A stretch of 64,000 bases of DNA from Muriicola sp. Z0-33. GTDB taxonomy: Bacteria > Bacteroidota > Bacteroidia > Flavobacteriales > Flavobacteriaceae. The notes beneath the pieces were generated by a model. The model was not told the origin of the DNA. It searched no databases and saw only the letters and a list, made by a program, of their open reading frames with translations. The number at the start of each line of letters is the position of its first letter. The first letter of the stretch is position 1. Location: positions 186,001 through 250,000 of the forward strand of contig NZ_JAFMPW010000002.1 of the NCBI RefSeq assembly GCF_026126425.1, in the 5' to 3' direction. This document shows, in pieces, positions 34,455-43,026 of this stretch. Position numbers and translations under genes: made by a program.

Positions 34455-35075
34455 TTAGAATATATCCAAACTACCCTTACCTTCTCTAATCACTAAGGGT
34501 TCAGAAGTTGAAAGGTCTATAACCGTAGATGCTGTATTACCTCCATAGCCGCCATCAATTACAACGTCTACCAGGTGGTCCCATTTCTCGTAAATTAGTT
34601 CCGGATCAGTAGTATACTCCAGGACATCATCTTCATCCCTTATAGAAGTAGATACAATTGGGTTTCCTAATCCATGTACCAGCGCCTTTGCAATTGCATT
34701 ATCCGGAACCCTGATCCCAACCGTTTTTTTCTTCTTAAAATCTTTAGGCAGGTTATTATTCCCGGGCAGAATAAAGGTATAGGGCCCTGGTAGAGCTCGT
34801 TTTAATATTTTGAATGTTGACGTATCTATTTGGCGGACATAGTCCGAAAGGTTACTCAGGTCTTCACAAATAAAAGACCAGTTGGCCTTCTGCAGTTTAA
34901 CCCCTTTTATACGGGCTATTTTTTCTAATGCCCGGGATTTGGTGATATCACAACCCAGTCCGTAAACAGTATCTGTGGGGTAGATGACCAGGCCACCTTT
35001 TCGCAATACCTCCACCACCCTACTTATTTTCAGTGGATCTGGATTCTCCTCATATATTCTTATAAATTCTGCCAC
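34455..35075 (-). CDS. L-threonylcarbamoyladenylate synthase (Sua5/YciO/YrdC family)
   Basis: 206 residues starting at GTG. It has YPTDTVYGLGCD near residue 32, KxR-type substrate residues, ALPGPYTFIL, GIRVPDN and the C-terminal STVIDLS. These match YrdC-fold proteins, which make threonylcarbamoyl-AMP for the t6A37 tRNA modification. The motif KxR reads KLQKANW, a variant, and the protein lacks the extra Sua5 domain. It may therefore be the YciO branch rather than the main TsaC. A neighbouring terminator ends it on the OmpA side. Confidence 0.82.
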   Translation of the reverse strand: MAEFIRIYEENPDPLKISRVVEVLRKGGLVIYPTDTVYGLGCDITKSRALEKIARIKGVKLQKANWSFICEDLSNLSDYVRQIDTSTFKILKRALPGPYTFILPGNNNLPKDFKKKKTVGIRVPDNAIAKALVHGLGNPIVSTSIRDEDDVLEYTTDPELIYEKWDHLVDVVIDGGYGGNTASTVIDLSTSEPLVIREGKGSLDIF

Positions 35076-35160
35076 AAACTATACATCAAAATGCTAAGTT
35101 ACACTTTATGAAGTTTTAAACGGCAATAAAAAAAGAGGTGACAATTTTGAGTCGGATACC

Positions 35161-36066
35161 CTAATTTACCTGATATACCCTAAGGTAATCTATTTCCATG
35201 GTAGCCGGAAAAGCCGCTTCATCAATTCCCTCAAGACCACCCCATGTTCCACCAACAGCAATGTTGATCAGGAAATAAAATGGCTGTGAGAAAGGCCAGC
35301 CTTCAAAACCAGCGCTGGTAGGTCTTTCAAAATTCAATTGTACATTGTTGATATCATCAATATAAAACTTGATGTAACTATCTGTCCAAAGTATTCCGTA
35401 ATTGTGGAATTCTTCTTCGATAGTTTCCAATGGTACGGCCCCGGATGTTATCTGTGTGCCGTTAGTATGGTTGTTTGCCAGACTGTGAATTGAAAAGTGA
35501 ACCTGATCCGGCTCAAAACTTACATACTCCATGATATCTATTTCACCACATCCTGGCCAGCCAACAGAGCCAATATTATTTCCCAACATCCAAAGTGCAG
35601 GCCATAGGCCATTTCCTCTATTCTCAGGAATTTTGGCACGGAATTCCATTCTTCCAAATCTAAATGATTCTCTACTATTTAAACGAGCAGAAGTATATGT
35701 AACGGTCCCCAGACCATCATCGTTTCTTATAGCATGTACTTTTAACGTGCCATTGCTCACTTCAACATTGTCATCCGCTACGTAATTTTGTCGTTCATTG
35801 TTGCCCCAACCGCCATCTCCGGTCTCAAATAACCAATTATCAGCTGAAAGCTCATCCCCGTCAAACTCATCACTCCATACCAATTCTGCATTGGTCCAGT
35901 AGTCCGGAGAATTTACATCGGGGGTATCATCTACTTCTTCCTGAGGGGGTTGTTGCTGCTGTTCCTCAACCGCAGGCGTATCTTCAGATCCTCCACTACT
36001 ACAGGAAACAACAAAGAAGACCATAAGGTGAAGTAATATCATTTTAGCATAATTTTTTTCAGACAT
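35161..36066 (-). CDS. Lipoprotein glycoside hydrolase family 16 (laminarinase-like beta-glucanase)
   Basis: 301 residues with lipobox VVSC near residue 22. A Glu/Gln/Pro-rich linker (EEQQQQPPQEEVDD) follows. The catalytic domain starts near 55 (LVWSDEFDG). The GH16 signature GEIDIMEYV holds both catalytic glutamates, and WPALWML and the aromatic substrate residues are kept. The enzyme should cleave beta-1,3 or mixed-linkage glucans such as laminarin at the cell surface. No SusC/D-like genes are nearby, so it is not in a visible polysaccharide utilisation locus. The start at 36066 is preferred to an upstream in-frame TTG without a signal peptide. uvrD-type helicase lies upstream on the same strand, 75 bases away. 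Confidence 0.9.
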   Translation of the reverse strand: MSEKNYAKMILLHLMVFFVVSCSSGGSEDTPAVEEQQQQPPQEEVDDTPDVNSPDYWTNAELVWSDEFDGDELSADNWLFETGDGGWGNNERQNYVADDNVEVSNGTLKVHAIRNDDGLGTVTYTSARLNSRESFRFGRMEFRAKIPENRGNGLWPALWMLGNNIGSVGWPGCGEIDIMEYVSFEPDQVHFSIHSLANNHTNGTQITSGAVPLETIEEEFHNYGILWTDSYIKFYIDDINNVQLNFERPTSAGFEGWPFSQPFYFLINIAVGGTWGGLEGIDEAAFPATMEIDYLRVYQVN

Positions 36067-36141
36067 CTTGCAAAATTTTTGCGGTAATATAAAATAAAAT
36101 AAAATCGACTCCAATTTTTGTTTAATCCTCAGACCAGGGTA

Positions 36142-38466
36142 TCAGGAGAGGATTTCGAGCTTTGCAAACCTCAAAAGCAGTTTTTTTACATCGCCTTTTT
36201 CAAACAAAATCTCTGCTTTTTTATCATTCCCCACCCCTTCAATTTTAAGTACTTTCCCCTTGCCAAATCGGGTGTGGTTTACAAGTGTTCCTTCTGCCAG
36301 GTTAGGGTCAACACTACTGGTATTGCCAATTGGTGTAGCTAATTGGGGTTTTAACTTCCTTAATTTCCGGAGTTGGTTCTCATTGGGTTTGTGTGCGGCT
36401 GGTGGGGTGCCATTTTTTGGCCTTTGTTGCCTCAGAGTACTTTTATCTACTTCCCCAAATATATCTGTATTGATTAATGGTTTAAACCTGTAGTTGTCAA
36501 CAGGGGTAAGGTTTTCAATGAATTTTTCGTCTATCTCCTCAATGAAACGACTGGGTTCTGCATCTATCAATTTTCCCCATCGGTAGCGGTTTTGCGTATA
36601 GGTTAGATAAGCCTGCTGTTCTGCTCTGGTAAGGGCAACATAGAATAATCTACGCTCCTCTTCGAGCTCACTTCTGGTGCTCATACTCATGGCCGAAGGA
36701 AAGAGATCTTCTTCCATTCCCACAATATAAACATAAGGGAACTCCAGTCCTTTGGCCAGGTGAATTGTCATCAGTGCCACCCTGTCATCATCTCCGGTAT
36801 CTTTATCCAAATCTGTAGCAAGGGCCACATCCTCCAGAAATTCCGTAAGGTCTCCTTTGGCGTCTGCTAATTCTTTCTGGCCTTCAACAAAATCCTGAAT
36901 TCCATTGAGTAATTCCTCAATGTTCTCCATACGGCCTATACCTTCGGGAGTACCATCTTTCTTAAATTCTAACAAGATGCCCGTTTTCTTAGCAACGTGT
37001 TCTGCCAAGGTAAATGCATCGGCGCTCTCATTCATTATCTGGAAACTCTTGATCATGCTTACAAAATCTTCTAGTTTCCGTTTGGTTCCCGAGTTGATCT
37101 TTAAGTCTATCTTATCCAGGTTTTCCATTACTTCAAATATGGATCGCCCATAATGATTGGCTGCGACTGTAAGTTTGTCTACCGTCGTTTGCCCAATTCC
37201 TCTGGTAGGGAAATTTATGATCCGTTTTAAAGCTTCCTCATCTTTTGTGTTGATCACCAGCCTCAGGTAACACAAAACATCTTTTATTTCTTTCCGTTGA
37301 TAGAATGAAAGTCCCCCGTAGATCCGATAAGGAATGTCCTTTTTTCTCAAAGCATCTTCAATAGCCCTTGATTGTGAATTGGTTCTATATAACACTGCAA
37401 AATGGCCATTGGGTAATTGATGCTGCATTCTATTTTCGAAGATAGAACTGGCCACAAATCTACCCTCTTCGGCATCGGTTACACTCCTGTGTAATTTTAT
37501 CAGATTGCCCTCGTCATTTGCCGTCCAGACCACCTTCTCTAACTGATTTTTATTGTTGGCTATTATGGCATTGGCCGCATTCACAATATTCTTTGTAGAT
37601 CTATAGTTCTGTTCCAATCGGTATACCGCCACATCGTCATAATCTCTCTGAAAGTTCAGGATATTACTAATGTTAGCACCACGAAAAGAATAGATGCTCT
37701 GGGCATCATCTCCCACAACACAGATATTCTGGTACCGGTCTGCAAGTGCTTTAACAATGAGGTATTGGGAATGATTAGTATCCTGATACTCATCTACAAG
37801 GATGTACCGAAATCTGTTCTGGTATTTCATTAAAACTTCCGGAAAACGCGTTAAGAGTTCATTGGTACGTAGAAGCAAGTCATCAAAATCCATGGCACCT
37901 GCCTTAAAGCAACGGTCTACATAATTGGTATATATATCTCCCATTCTTGGCCTTTTGGCCATAGCATCGGCCTCTATGAGCTCAGGGTTTTGAAAATAAG
38001 CCTTGACGGTAATGAGACTGTTTTTATAAGAAGATATGCGATTTTGTATTTGCTTGTATTTATAAATGTCCTTATCTAATCCCATTTCCCTGATGATAGA
38101 AGAAATAAGACGTTGAGAATCCTGAGTGTCATAAATGGTGAAATTGCTGGGATAGCCCAATTTGTCACCGTCATACCGTAACAATTTTGCAAATACAGAA
38201 TGAAAAGTACCCATCCATAAATTCTTGGCCTCAGAACCACCAACTATTTCTGCTATTCGCTTTTTCATTTCCCTTGCCGCCTTGTTGGTAAACGTAAGTG
38301 CAAGGATGTTAAAGGCATCTACGCCCTGCCCCATCAGATGGGCTATGCGATAAGTGAGTACTCTTGTTTTTCCTGAACCCGCGCCGGCAATAACCATCAA
38401 AGGCCCTTCTTTGTGTAAAACAGGGGCTTTTTGAGCATCATTTAACTGATTCAGAAACTTTTCCAA
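36142..38466 (-). CDS. UvrD/PcrA-type ATP-dependent DNA helicase
   Basis: 774 residues from a TTG start. All superfamily 1A motifs are visible: GAGSGKT near residue 30, DEYQD near 230, GDDAQSIYSFRGA, EQNYRST, MTIHLAKGLEFPYVYIVGMEE and ALTRAEQQ. The C-terminus carries a TUDOR-like segment (GTLVNHTRFGKGKVLKIEG) known to contact RNA polymerase in PcrA/UvrD. It is a 3'-5' helicase for excision repair and transcription-coupled repair. No in-frame ATG fits the conserved N-terminus, so the TTG is preferred. The GH16 gene follows and may share its transcript. Confidence 0.93.
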   Translation of the reverse strand: MEKFLNQLNDAQKAPVLHKEGPLMVIAGAGSGKTRVLTYRIAHLMGQGVDAFNILALTFTNKAAREMKKRIAEIVGGSEAKNLWMGTFHSVFAKLLRYDGDKLGYPSNFTIYDTQDSQRLISSIIREMGLDKDIYKYKQIQNRISSYKNSLITVKAYFQNPELIEADAMAKRPRMGDIYTNYVDRCFKAGAMDFDDLLLRTNELLTRFPEVLMKYQNRFRYILVDEYQDTNHSQYLIVKALADRYQNICVVGDDAQSIYSFRGANISNILNFQRDYDDVAVYRLEQNYRSTKNIVNAANAIIANNKNQLEKVVWTANDEGNLIKLHRSVTDAEEGRFVASSIFENRMQHQLPNGHFAVLYRTNSQSRAIEDALRKKDIPYRIYGGLSFYQRKEIKDVLCYLRLVINTKDEEALKRIINFPTRGIGQTTVDKLTVAANHYGRSIFEVMENLDKIDLKINSGTKRKLEDFVSMIKSFQIMNESADAFTLAEHVAKKTGILLEFKKDGTPEGIGRMENIEELLNGIQDFVEGQKELADAKGDLTEFLEDVALATDLDKDTGDDDRVALMTIHLAKGLEFPYVYIVGMEEDLFPSAMSMSTRSELEEERRLFYVALTRAEQQAYLTYTQNRYRWGKLIDAEPSRFIEEIDEKFIENLTPVDNYRFKPLINTDIFGEVDKSTLRQQRPKNGTPPAAHKPNENQLRKLRKLKPQLATPIGNTSSVDPNLAEGTLVNHTRFGKGKVLKIEGVGNDKKAEILFEKGDVKKLLLRFAKLEILS

Positions 38467-38585
38467 GTAGAATTATTTTAGACCGTGAATTTAGCCATAA
38501 TTAAGTGGTTCATAAAGGCATCGTTTTAATAATTATAAACAATGCCCCGGCTATTTTATCTAATTTGAATATATTTAGAAAATCT

Positions 38586-39140
38586 ATGATGTCTATGCGA
38601 AGAGGGATATTATTTTTAGGATTAGCACTATTGTTTTTTAGTCCTGTTAGTTTATTCTCACAATCAAAACAATCCGGGCCAATAATAAAAAGTTACGGGA
38701 AAGTATGGGAAATTGAAGATCCTACGTATATCACCAATGTTTCCAAAGAATTCAGGGTGGTCTTTGATATAATGAACAGTCCTGAGAGTCATTCCGAAAT
38801 TAACAAAAGTATTGAAACTGCGGCACGGTTTCTTAATATGCACGCGCAGAGCGGTGTTCCAAAAGAAAACCTTAAAGTAGTACTTGTTGTGCATAACCAA
38901 GCATCGAAGGATATCATAAACAATCAGGCCTATCAAAAGCGTTTTGCAGTTAATAACCCTAATGAGAAACTGGTTCGGGAACTTATAGCATCAGGTGCAA
39001 AATTTGTTTTTTGCGGACAATCTTCATTATCCAGAAATTACCCGGTAGAAGAAACCATAGAAGGAGTAGAATTGGCTCTTTCAGCCATGACCGCATTAAT
39101 TCAGCTGCAGGACGATGGATATCAATTAATTAAATTTTAA
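38586..39140 (+). CDS. Secreted DsrE-family protein
   Basis: 184 residues with a signal peptide (RRGILFLGLALLFFSPVSLFSQ). The domain contains FRVVFDIMNSPESHSEINKSIETAARFLNMHAQSG in pieces typical of DsrE/DsrF-like proteins, and KVVLVVHNQ. A single cysteine in FVFCGQSS could be the sulfur carrier position. The start could be any of the clustered ATGs at 38586, 38589 or 38595. It lies 11 bases before the M20 peptidase gene and is probably co-transcribed. The role is perhaps in periplasmic sulfur relay; unproven. Confidence 0.75.
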   Translation: MMSMRRGILFLGLALLFFSPVSLFSQSKQSGPIIKSYGKVWEIEDPTYITNVSKEFRVVFDIMNSPESHSEINKSIETAARFLNMHAQSGVPKENLKVVLVVHNQASKDIINNQAYQKRFAVNNPNEKLVRELIASGAKFVFCGQSSLSRNYPVEETIEGVELALSAMTALIQLQDDGYQLIKF

Positions 39141-39151
39141 AAAAGAGACGG

Positions 39152-40426
39152 ATGAATAAATTAGTATTTACAGTAATGCTGCTTCTTGGGAGTTTTGCCA
39201 TGAGCCAGGATCACAATTTGGAAAAAGACTACAACGCAATTGAAAGCAAGGTGATAGAATGGCGCAGAGATATTCATCAAAACCCGGAATTGTCTAACCG
39301 GGAGTTTAAAACGGCCGAAAAGATTGCAGCACATCTTAAATCCCTGGGAATGGAGGTACAAACCGGGGTTGCCCATACTGGGGTGGTTGGTATTTTAAAA
39401 GGGAACCGAGCAGGTAAAACGGTCGCTTTAAGAGCCGATATAGATGCCTTGCCAGTAATGGAGCGCAATGACCTTCCATTTAAATCGACGGTAACTTCCG
39501 AATTTAGGGGAATAAAGGTTGGGGTCATGCACGCCTGTGGTCATGATACCCATACTGCTATTTTGATGGGTGTAGCCGAGGTACTCTCCAAAAACAAGAA
39601 CAAAATTAACGGGACAATAAAGTTCATTTTTCAACCTGCCGAAGAAGGGGCGCCGGAAGGAGAAGAAGGAGGAGCGCTAATGATGGTAAAAGAAGGGGTG
39701 TTAAAAAACCCGGATGTGGATGCCATCTTTGGCCTGCATATCAACTCACAAACTCCGGCCGGTGTAATTCGGTATACTTCCGGGGGTGCCATGGCTGCGG
39801 CTCAAACTTTTACTATTAATGTAAAAGGAAAGCAAAGTCACGGATCGCAGCCCTGGTCTGGTATTGATCCAATACTTATCAGTGCAAAGATCATAGATGG
39901 CCTTCAGACAATAATTAGTAGGGAGGCTAATTTAACCAATGAGGCTGCGGTTATTACCGTAGGAAAAATTACAAGTGGGGTTAGATTTAATATTATCCCT
40001 GAAAGTGCCGAAATGATCGGGACTATAAGAACGCTAGACTATGGCATGAAAGACCATATAAACAGAAGAATGGAAGAGATGGTGCCAGCCATTGCAAAAA
40101 CTTATGGAGGAGACGCTACAATAGTTATACAGGATATGACAGACATTACCTATAACGAACCCAAGCTTGTAGAACAAATGCTGCCCACTATAAAGCGTGT
40201 AGCCGGGGAGCCAAACGTACAGACACAAAAGGCGAAAACCGGAGCTGAGGATTTCTCCTATTTTCAAAGAGAGGTTCCAGGTTTTTTTATCTTTTTGGGC
40301 GGCATGACCCCAGGAAACCAGGCGGCATTTCCACACCATACGCCCGATTTTAAGATTGATGAAAGTGGTCTGTTACTGGGTGTTAAAGCACTTACAGAGA
40401 TGAGTCTGGATTATTTAAATATGTAG
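39152..40426 (+). CDS. Secreted M20D amidohydrolase / peptidase
   Basis: 424 residues with a signal peptide (VFTVMLLLGSFAMSQ). The metal-binding motifs are HACGHDTHTAILMG near residue 128 and QPAEEGAPEGEEGGA near 162, and it has ALRADIDALP. M20D enzymes hydrolyse N-acyl amino acids, indole-acetyl-amino acids or hippurate. The secreted form suggests peptide or amide breakdown outside the cytoplasm. It shares a transcript with the DsrE gene. Confidence 0.9.
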   Translation: MNKLVFTVMLLLGSFAMSQDHNLEKDYNAIESKVIEWRRDIHQNPELSNREFKTAEKIAAHLKSLGMEVQTGVAHTGVVGILKGNRAGKTVALRADIDALPVMERNDLPFKSTVTSEFRGIKVGVMHACGHDTHTAILMGVAEVLSKNKNKINGTIKFIFQPAEEGAPEGEEGGALMMVKEGVLKNPDVDAIFGLHINSQTPAGVIRYTSGGAMAAAQTFTINVKGKQSHGSQPWSGIDPILISAKIIDGLQTIISREANLTNEAAVITVGKITSGVRFNIIPESAEMIGTIRTLDYGMKDHINRRMEEMVPAIAKTYGGDATIVIQDMTDITYNEPKLVEQMLPTIKRVAGEPNVQTQKAKTGAEDFSYFQREVPGFFIFLGGMTPGNQAAFPHHTPDFKIDESGLLLGVKALTEMSLDYLNM

Positions 40427-40487
40427 ATTACCTACGATACGCCCTATTGTTTCCGGTGCCATAACGAATTACCTAAACTGTTCTTCT

Positions 40488-42047
40488 ATGGATGTTTTTC
40501 TAGACATACTTACCAAGATCCCATGGTGGGGATGGTTACTTATTTTTGTGATTGCTGTTGTAATCAGGGATGTCTTTTTACAAAAAGCCCATACCATAAC
40601 ACACAACTTTCCACTAGTTGGCCATTTGCGCTATTGGCTCGAAAGTATTGGCCCGGAAATGCGGCAGTATTTTGTTGCAAACAACAGGGAGGAACTCCCA
40701 TTTAATCGTATTGAACGTAGCTGGATCTATGCTTCTGCGAAAAAAGAGAACAATTATGAAGGTTTTGGAACAGACAGGGATATTTATGATCATCAGCATT
40801 TCTTTGTAAAGAACCAGATGATGTCCTTTAAACTTTCAGAAGATCACCCTAATAGAAAGGATACAACCTTCTTACCCTGTGCTAAAGTAATTGGCGCATA
40901 TAATCAAAGAAAACGGCCATACAGGCCTGCTTCAATAATCAATATTTCAGCAATGAGTTTTGGTTCGCTCTCGGCCGCCGCGGTGGAAGCAATGAACATA
41001 GGAGCTGCCAAAAGCGAAGCATATCACAATACCGGTGAGGGTGGACTTTCGCCATATCACCAACGAGGTGGAGATGTAGTTTTTCATTTTGGCACAGGAT
41101 ACTTTGGTGTCCGTACAGAAGAAGGTGGATTTTCGATGGAGAAGTTAAAGCATTTGGTGGATGAAAACCCTTGTGTAAAGGCTATTGAAATTAAACTGTC
41201 ACAAGGGGCTAAACCTGGAAAAGGTGGGGTATTACCCGGTGCAAAAATAAGTCCGGAAATTGCTGAAATAAGAGGTGTTGCTGTTGGCAAAGATGTGCTT
41301 TCCCCAACAACCCATCTGGCTTTTGACAGTGTTGGCAAATTATTACAACTTATAGAAGATATAGCCGGGGAGACCGGTTTGCCGGTAGGGATAAAAGGGG
41401 CGATAGGAAAATTAGATATGTGGGAAGAATTGGCCGATCTGATGCTGGAAACAGGTAAGGGCCCTGATTTTATTACTGTTGATGGTGGCGAAGGCGGAAC
41501 AGGAGCTGCACCTCCTAGTTTTGCAGATCATGTTTCTCTTCCCTGGGTTTATGGTTTTACAAGTCTTTACAGGCTTTTTAAGGAAAAGGGACTCGCAGAT
41601 AGAATAGTTTTTATTGGCAGTGGAAAATTGGGTTTCCCTGGGAAGGCTGCTATGGCTTTTGCCATGGGTGTAGATTGTATAAATGTAGCCCGGGAAGCTA
41701 TGATGAGTATCGGCTGCATACAGGCTCAGATTTGTCATACCAACAGATGCCCATCCGGAATAGCCACACAGAGCAAATGGCTTCAAAATGGGATAAATGT
41801 GCCACTAAAATCTGACCGGTTGGCGCAATATTTTAAAACCTTTCGCAAAGAATTCCTCGAAATAACACATGCCGCAGGTTATGAGCATCCATGCCAGTTT
41901 ACAATGGAAGACATACAACTCAATGTGGATGATGATTTCCTTCACAGCAATTTAAAGTCGACCTATAAATATGAAAAGGCCACAGTTCCCTTTTCCGGTA
42001 TGCAATCGCTACAGGACTGCCCTTATCTGGGGGGTAATAAATCCTAA
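40488..42047 (+). CDS. FMN-binding glutamate-synthase-like protein (GltB central/FMN domain only)
   Basis: 519 residues. Residues 10-30 form one membrane helix (WWGWLLIFVIAVVIRDVFL). The remainder is the FMN/TIM-barrel domain of the glutamate synthase family: ISAMSFGSLSAAAVEAMN, HNTGEGGLSPYH, ITVDGGEGGTGAAPPSF and CHTNRCPSGIATQ. It lacks the glutaminase domain, the GltD subunit and a complete Fe-S motif, so it is not a classical GOGAT. Such stand-alone proteins are common in Bacteroidota and lack a settled function; an oxidoreductase using FMN is likely. Neighbouring genes give no clear link. Confidence 0.85.
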   Translation: MDVFLDILTKIPWWGWLLIFVIAVVIRDVFLQKAHTITHNFPLVGHLRYWLESIGPEMRQYFVANNREELPFNRIERSWIYASAKKENNYEGFGTDRDIYDHQHFFVKNQMMSFKLSEDHPNRKDTTFLPCAKVIGAYNQRKRPYRPASIINISAMSFGSLSAAAVEAMNIGAAKSEAYHNTGEGGLSPYHQRGGDVVFHFGTGYFGVRTEEGGFSMEKLKHLVDENPCVKAIEIKLSQGAKPGKGGVLPGAKISPEIAEIRGVAVGKDVLSPTTHLAFDSVGKLLQLIEDIAGETGLPVGIKGAIGKLDMWEELADLMLETGKGPDFITVDGGEGGTGAAPPSFADHVSLPWVYGFTSLYRLFKEKGLADRIVFIGSGKLGFPGKAAMAFAMGVDCINVAREAMMSIGCIQAQICHTNRCPSGIATQSKWLQNGINVPLKSDRLAQYFKTFRKEFLEITHAAGYEHPCQFTMEDIQLNVDDDFLHSNLKSTYKYEKATVPFSGMQSLQDCPYLGGNKS

Positions 42048-42227
42048 GCAGTACTGATGTTCTCCATAAATATTATGACCACATAAGTACGTTATAAATT
42101 AAACCCTTTCTACCCGCGTAACTACCTAATCTATATCGTTTGGAGAAGGTCAGAAATTGTGAACATTCCTGTTGAATACTTTGTGCAAAATGCCCTACAA
42201 AACCTTTAATTAACCCTATAGAAAGAA

Positions 42228-42235
42228 TATCTTTA
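42228..42235 (+). promoter_or_regulatory. Candidate -7 box TATCTTTA (one mismatch) for the DUF4956 operon
   Basis: TATCTTTA lies 32 bases before the chosen ATG at 42267 in an otherwise featureless 219-base gap. It differs from TAnnTTTG only at the last base. Confidence 0.35.
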
Positions 42236-42266
42236 CATATGATTAACAAATCTATTGACAATACAT

Positions 42267-42944
42267 ATGAATGAACTATTAAACCAATTTGATTTTACAA
42301 CGCAGCAGGATTTCTCTGTTCTCAATTTCTCCATAAACATTGTAATTGCTGCAATTTTGCTTTTTATTCTATCTAAATTATATGTGAAGTACGGTAATGC
42401 AATATCTAACAGGGAACAATTGTCCAGGGTATTCATTCTTGTTGGTATCACCACCTTCATAATAATTTCTATTGTTAAATCTTCCCTTGCCCTGTCTCTT
42501 GGTTTGGTTGGAGCTTTATCTATTGTCAGATTCAGAACGGCTATTAAGGAACCTGAAGAGCTGGGTTTCTTTTTTATATCCATAGCTATTGGCCTGGGAT
42601 TAGGAGCAAACCAGTTTCTTCCCACCTTTATTGGTTTTGTTTTGCTCATCATCATTATAATTCTGATGAAAAAGAATGTGCTAAATAGTACTCTTACGCA
42701 AAACATAGTAATTAACCTTCCGGTGAATGGCGCAGACAAGGATGACATGTTAGAGAAAATCAGCGGTATTCTTAGTGAGCATTCCAGGCAGTTAGAACTT
42801 AAAAGGTTTAATAAGACCGCGGGGAACCTCAATCTGAATTATCTGATAAGTATTTCGGATATGGACAGATTGCAGGTCATATCAAAAGAACTTGGCAATA
42901 TCGATGAAGATATGACAGTAACCTTTATCGATAGTGTTATATAG
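42267..42944 (+). CDS. DUF4956 membrane protein
   Basis: 225 residues. Three to four hydrophobic helices cover about residues 14-150, including LGLVGALSIVRFRTAIKEPEELGFFFISIAIGLGLG, which is the family hallmark (VRFR...PEE). The last 75 residues are a soluble, probably cytosolic alpha/beta domain. DUF4956 genes commonly sit beside VTC-type polyphosphate polymerase and CotH genes, as they do here. A role as membrane partner or channel for the polymerase is inferred. The ATG at 42267 is chosen over an in-frame TTG 12 bases upstream. It is the first gene of the cluster, 82 bases before the CotH gene. Confidence 0.84.
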   Translation: MNELLNQFDFTTQQDFSVLNFSINIVIAAILLFILSKLYVKYGNAISNREQLSRVFILVGITTFIIISIVKSSLALSLGLVGALSIVRFRTAIKEPEELGFFFISIAIGLGLGANQFLPTFIGFVLLIIIIILMKKNVLNSTLTQNIVINLPVNGADKDDMLEKISGILSEHSRQLELKRFNKTAGNLNLNYLISISDMDRLQVISKELGNIDEDMTVTFIDSVI

Positions 42945-43026
42945 CCTTCTGTCTAATAGCTAGATCATTAGATACAACTTTATGGCGTATTAGAATAAAA
43001 CTGAATGAATATCATATACTTGATTT

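Noticed and set aside
35161-36066. Polysaccharide utilisation locus around the GH16 gene
   Set aside because: No SusC/SusD-like genes, sulfatases or other glycoside hydrolases flank it; neighbours are a helicase and a tRNA-modification enzyme.
42233-42832. 199-codon minus-strand frame across the DUF4956 gene
   Set aside because: Antisense to a conserved membrane protein with the VRFR/PEE hallmark; it is a shadow of the coding strand.
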